Assembly: GCF_018449545.1 (NCBI RefSeq)
Contig: NZ_JAAVUR010000011.1
Coordinates: 1-64,000, forward strand
Reading direction: 5' to 3'
Length of the DNA: 64,000 bases
Source of the DNA: Granulicella sp. dw_53
GTDB taxonomy: Bacteria; Acidobacteriota; Terriglobia; Terriglobales; Acidobacteriaceae
In this document: positions 17,780 to 26,097 of the stretch, one piece after another
How positions within the stretch are numbered: position 1 is the first letter of the stretch
Layout: each line of letters begins with the position of its first letter
Notes under the pieces: model-generated
Databases searched by the model: none
The model's input: only the letters and a program-made list of their open reading frames with translations
Told to the model about the DNA's origin: nothing
Made by a program: the position numbers and the translations under genes

Positions 17780-17945
17780 GCAACGGCAACGGTGAAATAC
17801 AGGGATCCTTCACTTCGTTCAGGATGGCGGCTTAAAACAAGCAACTGCAAGTGCAAAGACAACTGCAAAAGCAAATGCAACCGCAGGTCCTTCGACTGCG
17901 TAACTCGCGATGAAGCTGCGAGTTACTTCGCTCAGGATGACAAAT
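17780..17945. repeat. Composite palindromic repeat, left copy
   Basis: Order: caacggcaac, gtgaaatacaggg, ATCCTTCACTTCGTTCAGGAT, a purine-rich spacer with repeated 'gcaa', then ccgcaggtccttcgactgcg, GTAACTCGC...GCGAGTTAC and gctcaggatgaca. The same order recurs at about 19245-19435, so this is a long, partly diverged direct repeat. Units of this kind are dispersed in Acidobacteriaceae intergenic DNA. Confidence 0.75.
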
Positions 17946-18272
17946 TTGTGGGGGGTCGCGCGACAAAATTGTGTGCGGGCTTGTGACAAAATTGTGCAGG
18001 GGCTTGTGACAAATATGTGGGTATTTGTGACAAATTGTGGGTGCTTGCACAAAATTATGCGGGTGTTTGTGACAAGGTTTGTTGGGGTACCTGTACAGAA
18101 TTGTGTGGGTGTTTGTGGCAAGGTTTGCGGGGTACTTGTGACGAAGGTGTGTCGGGTCAGTGCTCGGCTATGAGGGCGACGAATTTGTATTCGTACTTGT
18201 GACAAATTTATGTGCGTGTTTGTGGCAAATTTGCGGGTGCTGTGCGAATTTTTCGGGGTGCTTGTGACAGAT
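17939..18272. repeat. Degenerate tandem repeat with 23-bp period
   Basis: Units of the form TTGTGACAAATTTGTGGGTGC recur with the core GACAAA (or one-base variants) at 17939, 17962, 17985, 18008, 18029, about 18048, 18071, 18094, 18117, 18140, 18178, 18201, 18224, about 18244 and 18266. Most steps are exactly 23 bases. Each unit contains the dyad ACAAATTTGT or a decayed form of it. There is no constant repeat plus unique spacer, so it is not CRISPR. The open frames crossing it on either strand are translations of the repeat. Confidence 0.8.
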
Positions 18273-18416
18273 GAGGGATCTGGGCCGTGTGTGTGTGTTT
18301 TCAGGAATAAAAGGTTGGTGGGAGGTTTCTCTTTCAGAGATCTTGTAGAGGATGTTCCGGAGAGTTTTCCCGGGATGGCTTTTGGGGCAGTGCGTCGGCA
18401 GAGTTGAGGAGATTTT

Positions 18417-19106
18417 ATGCCACTACCAGAGGAGATGAGTGAGCGGTCCAAGGCGTTGTGGCGGAGAGCAGTCACGAAGGCTCTTAGAGTGACCGAAGGT
18501 AGCTTCCCGGGAAGCAGGACGATACAACCAGACTACTTTCTGGAGCGGCTGGATCCGATGCACCATTCCATCCTGGACCTGAAACCTTTGTTTCGGCAGT
18601 TTCAGCAAGATCGAACCTTCACCGGAGGTGATTTTTTTGAATGGATGGAGGCCAGGCAAAACGAACCAGATCTGATGGTGGAGTACTTCGATGCCGAAAG
18701 GCTAAGGGGGCAAAGGATGCATTTTGATGGACTCCGGGTCACTTTTCCTAAGGCCAGAGACTTTGAGGAGTATCTGGCGTCGCTAAGAGAAGAAGAAGTG
18801 ATCTTTGTTCTCGACAAGGACGATCGATTCTACGGAGATGTAAAGCTAGAAAAGCAGTTACACCACTCTTCTTTCCTTGGGGGAAGGCCGGTTGCAGGCG
18901 CCGGTACGATTGTGGTGAGATCCGGCCTTATCCGAGTGATCAACGACCATAGCGGGCACTATCAACCGGGTTCGGATCAAATGCTACGTGTGGCGCGTGC
19001 GTTGGCTGGAAATGGTGGGAACCCGAATACTATTCGAATGCGCTTTACTCTTAATGGCCGACGTCGCGAACTAACGGCTGCAGAGTGGATCAGTGGGAAT
19101 CACTAA
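18417..19106 (+). CDS. Orphan protein of unknown function between two long repeats
   Basis: The 229-residue protein is soluble, charged, without signal peptide or membrane segment. I do not recognise the N-terminal 140 residues (GSRTIQPDYFLERLDPMHHS, FEEYLASLREEEVIFVLDKD). Residues about 150-190 contain RSGLIRVINDHSGHYQPGSDQM, where the short SGHYxP motif is seen in various bacterial proteins of uncertain, sometimes effector-like, role. Codon use is less GC-biased than in its neighbours. Flanked by the 23-bp tandem repeat on the left and composite repeats on both sides, it looks like acquired cargo. Confidence 0.6.
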   Translation: MPLPEEMSERSKALWRRAVTKALRVTEGSFPGSRTIQPDYFLERLDPMHHSILDLKPLFRQFQQDRTFTGGDFFEWMEARQNEPDLMVEYFDAERLRGQRMHFDGLRVTFPKARDFEEYLASLREEEVIFVLDKDDRFYGDVKLEKQLHHSSFLGGRPVAGAGTIVVRSGLIRVINDHSGHYQPGSDQMLRVARALAGNGGNPNTIRMRFTLNGRRRELTAAEWISGNH

Positions 19107-19131
19107 TAGGCTTGAAGTAGGTGGGTGCTTC

Positions 19132-19435
19132 GAGAAAACCGCAGGTCCTTCGACTGCGCCACTCGCGATGAGGCTGCGAGTGGCTTCGCTCAGGATGACA
19201 ATCTTTGAGGGTGTTTGTGTTTGGGGCGTTGTGGCTGGGTGAGGTTGTGATCAACGGCAAAGGCGAAATACAGGGTCCTTCACTTCGTTCAGGATGACGG
19301 GGTAAAACAGGCAACGGCAAGTGCAAGGACAACAGCAAGTGCAAGGCAACAGCAAGTACAACCACAGGTCCTTCGACTGCGTAACTCGCGATGAAGCTGC
19401 GAGTTCCTTCGCTCAGGATGACAGATTTTAGGTGG
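19132..19435. repeat. Composite palindromic repeats, right copies
   Basis: Three units: 19140-19200 (ccgcaggtccttcgactgcg, CCACTCGC...GCGAGTGG, gctcaggatgaca), 19271-19303 (cagggtccttcacttcgttcaggatgacgg) and 19363-19432 (cacaggtccttcgactgcg, AACTCGC...GCGAGTT, gctcaggatgaca). Units 2 and 3, with the gcaa-rich spacer between them, repeat the left copy at 17780-17945 in the same orientation. Confidence 0.75.
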
Positions 19436-19606
19436 GTTTAGGGTAGGGTTCAGGTAGTTTTTAGTAAGTTGTTTGTAAATATTATGTAAGTCAATTTCTT
19501 ACAATTTCTTTATTCTTACAAACGTTCAAACCCATTCACTTTCTGTGAGTATCTTTCTATTTGATACAGAATTTGATGCGTACTCTTTGGAGGGCTATGT
19601 CTCCTT
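19436..19606. other. AT-rich gene-free stretch
   Basis: A low-GC island without a gene. GTTTGTAA (near 19471) and TTACAAAC (near 19516) form an inverted repeat about 40 bases apart. It lies downstream of both the orphan gene and the SDR gene, so it is an intergenic, possibly terminator or recombination, region. Confidence 0.4.
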
Positions 19607-20605
19607 CTAGGAGACTAGGCTTTCGATTCTTGCTCCGGTGAGTTCTTCACTTAGGGTCCAGAGGCGTTCGGCGGCTTGTGGGTCGATTGCGTAAGGCCGT
19701 ACTCCGACGGGGCTTTCGACTTCCGAGTAAAGGATGGGGGCGATGTCGGCGTCCTGGCAGTAGACGCCGCCCATGCCGGTGAGTTGGGGGCTGGTGGCGC
19801 ACCAGACGGAGGTGGCGGCGCCTTGTTCGAGGGTTTTGAACTCGCCGCCTTCGGCGATGGATTGGCCGGCGGGAGCAGAGCCGTGGGAGTCGTTGCGGGA
19901 GAGGCTGTAGTGTTTGAGCTCGTCTTCGGTCATGGTGCGGATGAGGCCGGTGACGACGGGGCCGGGGTGGACGGCGAAGGCGCGGATGCCGGAGGCTGCG
20001 CCGCGACGGTCGAGGGCGACGGCGAAGAGCGAGGTTGCGGTCTTGGCCTGTCCGTAGGCGACGTAGCGGTCGTAGGGGCGGTGGTTGAAGTTGGGATCGT
20101 CGAAGTCGACTCCGGCGCGCTGGTGGCCGCGTGAGGAGAGGGCGATGACGCGGGCTCCGTCGGCGTTGGAGAGTGCGGGCCAAAGGCGCATGGTGAGTTG
20201 GAAGTGGCCCAGGTGGTTGGTGGAGAGCTGGGACTCGTTGCCTCGAGCGTCGCGGGTGAGGGGATTGGCCATGATGGCTGCGTTGTTGATGAGGATGTGC
20301 AGGGGGCGGCCGCTGCGGAGGAACTCGTCGGCGAAGGCGTCGATGGAGGCGGGGTCGAGGAGGTCCAGGGTGGTTTGTTCGACGCGTGGGATGGTGCCTA
20401 GGGCTTTGTGAGCTTTGTCGGGGGTGCGGGCGGGGACGATGACGGTTGCGCCTGCTTCGCTGAGGGCGCGGGTGGTGGCGAGGCCGATGCCGGAGTATCC
20501 GCCGGTGACGATGGCGACTTTGCCGGTGAGGTCGACGCCTTCTAGGACCTGCTGGGCGGTGGTGGCTGGGCCGAAGCCGGAGGGAATGGGGGCTTGTTTT
20601 GTCAT
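19607..20605 (-). CDS. Short-chain dehydrogenase/reductase (SDR)
   Basis: The 332-residue protein has the NAD(P)-binding motif TGGYSGIG, NNAAIM, and the catalytic Ser (LSSRGH) and Tyr-x3-Lys (YGQAK). The C-terminal extension is like that of plant/human WWOX- and retinol dehydrogenase-like SDRs. The substrate is not readable. It is divergent from an AraC-type regulator, which probably controls it; the intergenic region of about 100 bases contains both start regions. Confidence 0.88.
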   Translation of the reverse strand: MTKQAPIPSGFGPATTAQQVLEGVDLTGKVAIVTGGYSGIGLATTRALSEAGATVIVPARTPDKAHKALGTIPRVEQTTLDLLDPASIDAFADEFLRSGRPLHILINNAAIMANPLTRDARGNESQLSTNHLGHFQLTMRLWPALSNADGARVIALSSRGHQRAGVDFDDPNFNHRPYDRYVAYGQAKTATSLFAVALDRRGAASGIRAFAVHPGPVVTGLIRTMTEDELKHYSLSRNDSHGSAPAGQSIAEGGEFKTLEQGAATSVWCATSPQLTGMGGVYCQDADIAPILYSEVESPVGVRPYAIDPQAAERLWTLSEELTGARIESLVS

Positions 20606-20705
20606 ATTCAGAGATTTCTCCTTGTTCTCTCGATTCGATGGTGTCCATAGTGAGATGATCTATTGAGATATGCCTAGTTTTTATAGCGATCGTCCTGGAG
20701 TCGCG

Positions 20706-21617
20706 ATGGATCCGATCTCGGATGTTTTGTCGCTGCTCAATCCCCGGGCGTCGATCTCGGCGAGCCTGACGACGGGTGGGGATTGGGCGGTCTCTTTTCC
20801 GGCGCATGAGGGATTGAAGTTCGTCGCGGTGGTTCGGGGGTTGTGCTGGCTGGCTGTCGATGGAGTGACGGAGCCGATCGAGGTGAGGGCGGGCGATTGC
20901 TATCTGTTGACGACGGAGCGGGCGCACCGGCAGGGGAGCGATCTTTCGTTGGAGGCGGACGATGTGCGGGCGGTCTTCGCGGAGGCGGTGGATGGGCGGG
21001 CGCAGTATGGGGAGAGTCAGGAGACGATGCTGATCGGGGGGCGATTCAGTTTCGACAGGGAGCAGGTCTCGATCCTGGTGGACTCGCTGCCGCCGGTCAT
21101 TCTGATTCGGGCGGGGTCTTCGCATGCTTCGACGATTTCGTGGATTTTGGAGCGGTTGGGTGAGGAGCTGTCGGTGGGGGAGCCGGGGGCTTCGCTGATG
21201 GTGGATCATCTGGCGCATATGCTGCTGGTGCAGGTGCTGCGGGCTCATCTTGCTTCTGGGGAGAGGCTGCTTACGGGGTGGCTGGGGGCGCTGGCGGATG
21301 CGAAGGTCGGGCTGGCGCTGAAGCTGATGCATGGGAGTGTGGGTCGGAGATGGACGCTGGCGGATTTGACCAGGGCGACGGGGATGTCGCGGTCGGCGTT
21401 TTCGTCGCGGTTCAAGCGGCTGGTGGGTACAGGGCCTCTGGATTATCTGCTGCGTTGGAGGATGCAGGTGGCGGCGAAGAGGTTGAGGGGCGGGGCGGAG
21501 TCGATTACGGAGATTGCGGCTTCGTTGGGGTATGAGTCGGAGAGTGCGTTTGGGAGTGCGTTCAAGCGGGTGATGGGGAGGGCTCCGAAGCGCTATCAGC
21601 GGGCTCAAGGGGAGTAA
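20706..21617 (+). CDS. AraC-family regulator with N-terminal cupin domain
   Basis: The 303-residue protein runs from the ATG at 20706, which has CTGGAG five bases upstream; an ATG at 20670 is also in frame. The N-terminal half is an AraC-type cupin sensor (FVAVVRGLCWLAVDG, VRAGDCYLLTTERAH). The C-terminus has two helix-turn-helix units: WTLADLTRATGMSRSAFSSR and ITEIAASLGYESESAFGSAF, ending KRVMGRAPKRYQRA. It is divergent from the SDR gene and upstream of two cupin genes, the usual layout of a local activator. Confidence 0.9.
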   Translation: MDPISDVLSLLNPRASISASLTTGGDWAVSFPAHEGLKFVAVVRGLCWLAVDGVTEPIEVRAGDCYLLTTERAHRQGSDLSLEADDVRAVFAEAVDGRAQYGESQETMLIGGRFSFDREQVSILVDSLPPVILIRAGSSHASTISWILERLGEELSVGEPGASLMVDHLAHMLLVQVLRAHLASGERLLTGWLGALADAKVGLALKLMHGSVGRRWTLADLTRATGMSRSAFSSRFKRLVGTGPLDYLLRWRMQVAAKRLRGGAESITEIAASLGYESESAFGSAFKRVMGRAPKRYQRAQGE

Positions 21618-21655
21618 CGGTTGCCGGAGGGGTGGGGTGTGGGTAAGATGGCGGC

Positions 21656-22135
21656 ATGAAAAATCTGGATGGTTTGAATCGTCGTGAGGTGTTGGTGGCG
21701 CTGTCGGCGTTTGCGGCGTTGGGTGGTTTGACGGCGGAGGCAGAAGCACAGGCGCAGCCGGGGGAGACGGTGTTGTCGGCTTCGCGGACGTTTGTGTTCG
21801 AGAAGCTGCCGGTGAAGCCTTCGGACAATGGTGGAGCGAGTCGGGCGGTGGTGCAGGGGGCGTTGACGACGGGGGAGTTTGTCGAGGTGCATGAGACGAC
21901 GCTGCCGGCGGGGAAGATGCCGCATCCGCCGCATAAGCATCGGCACTCGGAGTTCATCATGATTCGCGAGGGATTGATTGAGTTCAATAACGATGGCAAG
22001 CTGACTCGGGTGGGTCCGGGTGGGGTGAACTTCAACGCGTCGGATGTGATGCATGGGATGACGAACGTTGGGGATACGACGGCGAATTATTTTGTGGTGG
22101 CGGTGGGGCGGGCTTCTGGCGTGACGAAGGTTTAG
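21656..22135 (+). CDS. Tat-exported cupin-domain protein
   Basis: The 159-residue protein has a Tat-type leader ([18 protein letters not shown], cleavage near residue 32) and one cupin domain with metal-type ligands in [11 protein letters not shown] and a closing His in DVMHGMTN. It starts 38 bases after the AraC-type gene and 9 bases before a second cupin gene that is clearly related to it, an old tandem duplication. The function is unknown; an extracytoplasmic small-molecule-binding or oxygenase role is possible. Confidence 0.8.
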   Translation: MKNLDGLNRREVLVALSAFAALGGLTAEAEAQAQPGETVLSASRTFVFEKLPVKPSDNGGASRAVVQGALTTGEFVEVHETTLPAGKMPHPPHKHRHSEFIMIREGLIEFNNDGKLTRVGPGGVNFNASDVMHGMTNVGDTTANYFVVAVGRASGVTKV

Positions 22136-22144
22136 GGGCTACCA

Positions 22145-22510
22145 ATGGCGGAGATGCTGGGGGAGTCGAAGACGTACGCGCTGGCGGAGATGCCGGTGCG
22201 GAAGATGGCCAATGGGGGCGAGAGCAGGGATATTCTGTGGGGGACGCTGGCTACGGGGGAGGCGATTGGGGTGCATGCTTCGATGCAGCCGGTGGGGATG
22301 GCTCCGAATCCGCAGCACCGGATCGAGCACTCGGAGGTGATCTGTGTGTTGGAGGGGGAGTTGGAGTTTCAGCGGGGCGAGAGTAAGGAGTTGGTGGGGC
22401 CGGGGGGTGTGATCTATGTTGCGTTGGGGACCTTGCATACGGTGAGGAATGTGGGGGCGGTTCCGGCTCGGTATGTGGTGGTGGCGGTGGGTGGGGATGT
22501 GAAGGGGTAA
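22145..22510 (+). CDS. Cupin-domain protein, paralogue of the preceding gene
   Basis: The 121-residue single cupin domain aligns with the preceding protein throughout (GGESRDILWGTLATGEAIGVH against [21 protein letters not shown]) but lacks the Tat leader. The first His cluster is changed: NPQHRIEHSEV keeps two His and the Glu, and LHTVRNVG keeps the last His. One paralogue is exported and one is cytoplasmic. They are probably co-transcribed. Confidence 0.75.
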   Translation: MAEMLGESKTYALAEMPVRKMANGGESRDILWGTLATGEAIGVHASMQPVGMAPNPQHRIEHSEVICVLEGELEFQRGESKELVGPGGVIYVALGTLHTVRNVGAVPARYVVVAVGGDVKG

Positions 22511-22568
22511 AACGACCGCACTTGTAGGTTGTGGGTTGAGGCGTAAGGATGGAGTTACGCTTTGGCGA

Positions 22569-22952
22569 TCAGCTGCGGAGGTAGGCGTCGTCGCCGGTGA
22601 TCCAGTCTTCGCGGGGCGGGGAGAAGATGTCGAGGTTGATGGAATCTTCGAGTGCGAAGACTTCGTGCGGAACGTTGGGTGGGATGACCAGGACTTCGTC
22701 GGGATTGAGGATGGTCTCGATCGGAGTTTCGGAGCCGGGGTGGTGCAGGAGGAATTTGAGTTTGCCGATGAGCAGGCAGGCTACCTGCTCGTTGTGGTGC
22801 TGATGCAACGGCACATGCGCTCCTTTGCTGAGGGTGATGCGGGCGACCATGACGTGGGCGCCGGCGATGAACTGGCGGCCGAGGAGCGGGTTCATGGGTT
22901 CGATGGGAAGGTCGGACCAGCGGGTATGGGCATTGTTCATTGAATCTGGCAT
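22569..22952 (-). CDS. Cupin-domain protein
   Basis: A third cupin in the cluster, 127 residues, convergent with the other two and not closely similar to them. Metal-type ligands are in PLHQHHNEQVACLL and the closing PPNVPHEVFALED. It ends in a conserved-looking DIFSPPREDWITGDDAYLR, typical of small quercetinase-like cupins. The start may be the second Met (four residues in). The substrate is unknown. Confidence 0.8.
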   Translation of the reverse strand: MPDSMNNAHTRWSDLPIEPMNPLLGRQFIAGAHVMVARITLSKGAHVPLHQHHNEQVACLLIGKLKFLLHHPGSETPIETILNPDEVLVIPPNVPHEVFALEDSINLDIFSPPREDWITGDDAYLRS

Positions 22953-22968
22953 CGGTTCTCCTTCGACT

Positions 22969-23005
22969 TAAGCGAGCAAAGACAGATCCTTCGCTTTGCT
23001 CGGAT
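22969..23005. repeat. Short palindromic repeat
   Basis: AGCGAGCAAAG, then gatccttcg, then CTTTGCTC and ggatgac: the same family of 'tcctt...ggatgac' elements as at 17.8 and 19.2 kb. It lies between the third cupin gene and metG. Confidence 0.6.
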
Positions 23006-23061
23006 GACAAATTGATTCAGATGGTCTGAATCAACGACGGATAATGGCTACCCGGCGTGCT

Positions 23062-25551
23062 TTAGCGGAGGCGGGAGCCCAGGGCTATGTCTTCGGCGAA
23101 GGTGGCGAGGATGGGTTTGCCGTTTTCGCCGTGGGAGGCGGCCAGGAGCATTCCGTGGGATTCGAGGCCGCGCATCTTGCGGGGGGCGAGGTTGGCGATG
23201 ATGACGATGCGGCGTCCGATGAGGTCTTCGGGGGTGTACCACTCGGCGATGCCGGAGAGGATCTGGCGCTTCTCGTAGCCGAGGTCGACCTCGAGGCGGA
23301 GGAGTTTGTCGGCCTTGGGGATGCGTTCGGCGACGATGATCTGGGCGACGCGGAGGTCGATCTTGACGAAGTCGTCGATGGCGATCTGGGGGGTGTCGGG
23401 GATGTCGGACTGGGCGGCGGCGTTGGCGAAGAGGCCGGAGGCGGGGGCTTCTTGGTGGGGTGGGGTGCCGGGGCGCTCGGTGGTGAGGGCGTGGCTGCCG
23501 GCTACGGAGACTCCGGGGTTGGGGGCTCCGATGGAGCTGGTGCGGGGTGGGGCGGCGGGGTGGGTGGGGTCTTCGACGATGGGAGCGGTGTGGGTGGTCT
23601 TCTCGTCCACGAACTTGGAGGGCGTGGGGCTCGGTGCGCCGTTGGTCTCTGCGTCAGTCATGATCTGGATGAGTCCTTTGTCGGCTCGGGGGAAGATGGG
23701 GGAGAGTGGGCCTAGCTTTGTGCCGGGCTTCAGGCCGCCCCATTCTAGGTTTTTTAGGTCGCCGTTGCGGGCGGATTCTTCTATGTCGCCTAGGCCGAGT
23801 TGTTGCCAGACTTTGGCTGTGGCGTAGGGGAGGATGGGATAGAGATATGCCGTGATGACACGGATTGATTCGCATGCGTGATAGAGACTTGCGGCTAACT
23901 TCAACCTGTCTTCGGGTAAGTCAGATTTAGCAAGTTTCCATGGTGCATCTGACGAAATTTTCCCATCTACTACTCCGATGAAGCCCCAAATATCTTTCAA
24001 TGCGCCAAAGAAATCGGTGCCATTTGCTTTCGCTTCGAAAATAACGCTGAGTGGTAGCGATTCAGGTTCGGTTGGTGGATCGTATTCGGGAATAGAACCT
24101 GAGAAGTTCGAGCTGACCATCGCGAGCGTGCGGCTGACTAGGTTGCCGTAGCCGTTGGCTAGGTCGCTGTTGTAGCGCTGGACGAGGGCGTCGAAGCTGA
24201 AGCTGCCGTCCTGGCCGAAGGGGATCTCGCGGAGGAGGAAGTAGCGGAGGACGTCGGAGGCGAAGAGGTCTTGTTCGTGCTTCCAGGCTTCGTCACTTAG
24301 GACTGCGCCGGGGAGGTCGGCGGGTTTGGGAAGGAGGGTGCCGAAGGCGTCGAGGATGGTCTCGGTGCGGACTACGTTGCCGCGGGATTTGCTCATCTTC
24401 GATTCTTCGAAGAGGAGCCAGCCGTTGGCTACTACGGCTTTGGGAAGCCACTTGGTTGCCCATTCGGCGTGTTCGGCGGGAGTAAGTGTTGGGGCGGGCT
24501 TGTCGGTGTCTGGTTCGCGCTGGAGCTTTGGGTTCAAGGCCAGGAGGAAGGCGGGCCAGTAGATGCAGTGGAAGCGGGTGATCTCTTTGCCGACGAGGTG
24601 GAGGTCGGCGGGCCAGTATTTTTCGAACTTGGCTTGTTCGGCGGGGTCTTCGGAGCCGTAGCCTACGGCGGTCATGTAGTTGGCGAGGGCGTCGAGCCAG
24701 ACGTAGATGACGTGCTTCTCGTTGCCGGGGACGGGGATGCCCCAGGTGAAGCTGGTGCGGGAGATGGAGAGGTCTTTGAGGGCTCCGGGGACGTAATACT
24801 CACCAGTTTTGCTCTTCGAGAGCCTTGAGTCGGTCTCCGCTAGCGCGACGACTTTTTCGCGGTCATAACTTATTGGGAGAACTTTGCCGATAGGTGAAGC
24901 CTCAATTTCAGGACTTTCAAGGACAACCTTGTCTCTAAGTTCTGTCAGGATCCCATTCACATCCCCGCGCAGGAAGCTGAGGACTTCGTTGCGGATGGTC
25001 TCGGGTTGGATTTGGAGTTGGTTGCTTTCGATGAGGTCGATGAGGGGGAGTTGGTAGTCAGAGAGGCGGAAGAAGTAGTTCTCTTCGGTGATGGTCTCGG
25101 TGGGTTTGCCGTCGGGGCCGATGGTGCCGGGGGGACCGTCGACGAACATCTCTTCGCCGATGCTGTACTGGCCGGTGTAGGAGCTGAGGTAGATGGCTCC
25201 GCGCTCTTCGAGGTGTTTCCAGAGGGTCTGGACGCCGCGGTGATGGCGCTCCTCGGTGGTGCGGATGTAGTCGTCGTTGGTGATGCCCATGCGCTTCCAG
25301 AGATTGCGGAAGGTGTCCGAGACCTGGTCGGTGAACTGTTGCGGGGGGATTCCGGCGGCGGCGGCGGAGCGCTGGACCTTCTGGCCGTGCTCGTCGGTTC
25401 CGGTGAGGAAGAAGGTGTCGTCGCCGAGAAGGCGGTGGCGGCGGGCGATGACGTCGGCCGCGATGGTGGAGTACGCGTGGCCGATGTGGGGGCGCGCGTT
25501 CACGTAGTAGATCGGGGTGGTGAGGTAGAACTTTTTATTTGTTTCAGACAT
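23062..25551 (-). CDS. metG: Methionyl-tRNA synthetase
   Basis: The 829-residue class I synthetase has HIGH as PHIGHAYS (residues 21-28), the KMSKS loop (SKMSKSRGN, about residue 385), the anticodon-binding helical domain, a Pro/Thr-rich linker (about 670-725), and a C-terminal EMAP/Arc1p-type tRNA-binding domain (DFVKIDLRVAQI ... ANLAPRKMRGLESHGMLLAA). It charges tRNA-Met in the cytoplasm. Two internal segments, about 23855-24115 and 24795-24960, are clearly lower in GC and use different synonymous codons than the rest, as if patched by recombination. The frame is intact. Confidence 0.95.
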   Translation of the reverse strand: MSETNKKFYLTTPIYYVNARPHIGHAYSTIAADVIARRHRLLGDDTFFLTGTDEHGQKVQRSAAAAGIPPQQFTDQVSDTFRNLWKRMGITNDDYIRTTEERHHRGVQTLWKHLEERGAIYLSSYTGQYSIGEEMFVDGPPGTIGPDGKPTETITEENYFFRLSDYQLPLIDLIESNQLQIQPETIRNEVLSFLRGDVNGILTELRDKVVLESPEIEASPIGKVLPISYDREKVVALAETDSRLSKSKTGEYYVPGALKDLSISRTSFTWGIPVPGNEKHVIYVWLDALANYMTAVGYGSEDPAEQAKFEKYWPADLHLVGKEITRFHCIYWPAFLLALNPKLQREPDTDKPAPTLTPAEHAEWATKWLPKAVVANGWLLFEESKMSKSRGNVVRTETILDAFGTLLPKPADLPGAVLSDEAWKHEQDLFASDVLRYFLLREIPFGQDGSFSFDALVQRYNSDLANGYGNLVSRTLAMVSSNFSGSIPEYDPPTEPESLPLSVIFEAKANGTDFFGALKDIWGFIGVVDGKISSDAPWKLAKSDLPEDRLKLAASLYHACESIRVITAYLYPILPYATAKVWQQLGLGDIEESARNGDLKNLEWGGLKPGTKLGPLSPIFPRADKGLIQIMTDAETNGAPSPTPSKFVDEKTTHTAPIVEDPTHPAAPPRTSSIGAPNPGVSVAGSHALTTERPGTPPHQEAPASGLFANAAAQSDIPDTPQIAIDDFVKIDLRVAQIIVAERIPKADKLLRLEVDLGYEKRQILSGIAEWYTPEDLIGRRIVIIANLAPRKMRGLESHGMLLAASHGENGKPILATFAEDIALGSRLR

Positions 25552-26097
25552 GAAGGGTGGCCAGGGCTCAGTTTAGCAGGGGTGGGGAGTTGTGAGGATA
25601 TTCGGGCGGGGGAGAGAGGCGGGTTCTCTGCTGTGGCGGCAAGTCCCTGTCTTCGGTCGAAATGACGAATTTGGGGTGGGTAAAGGAGGGCGGTTCGGAC
25701 TTTTGTGATCCCACCCTTCGCGAGAGACAAAGGCGAGAAGGATGGGGCACCAGGGCGGCTGGGTTATGCGAGGAGAACGTCGAGACTGTCGTACTGCGTC
25801 CAATCGACTGGGAGTTTGGGGCCAGGGTAAGGAAGGCGGTCGGGCTTTGCCCGATACCCCACCCTATTTGCGATGAGACTGCAAAAAGGATGGGGCACCC
25901 GCTTTTGTGCCGGCTCGGTTGGGGCTCCTCCGCCGGTCGGGTGGGCACGCGCTCACAGGTCTGTGCTGGGGTCGGTGAATTCGTAAAGGAGGTTGCAGAA
26001 GTAGGACATGTTTTGGCGTCAATCCCTCAGTTCGCTGTGCAATAGACCTGAGCGGTTAGACTAAATCCACAGTTGGATTCCTGGTCTCTGGAGCCCA
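25552..26097. repeat. Gene-free region with dispersed palindromic repeats
   Basis: Elements seen: 'ccctgtcttcggtcgaaatgacg' (25645-25671), and two copies of a 'cccaccct...aggatggggcacc' element at 25707-25752 and 25857-25901, each with an inverted pair in the middle (tcgcgagag...ggcgaga; tttgcgatgagactgcaaaa). Open frames crossing it on both strands are repeat translations. The final 50 bases are the upstream region of the membrane protein gene. Confidence 0.65.

Noticed and set aside
17939-18272. CRISPR array
   Set aside because: Units have a constant 23-base period but no alternation of identical repeats with unique spacers, and no cas genes are nearby.
17819-18475. 218-codon minus-strand open frame and shorter plus-strand frames over 17.8-18.4 kb
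   Set aside because: They are translations of the 23-bp tandem repeat and of the palindromic repeats, not genes.
19465-19500. dif-like site (TTATGTAAG)
   Set aside because: Only one half-site resembles a XerD arm, the other arm does not match, and the GC-skew change is far away.
19647-21749. 700-codon minus-strand open frame
   Set aside because: Arg/Pro/His-rich shadow of the SDR and AraC-type genes; both of those have full family motifs.
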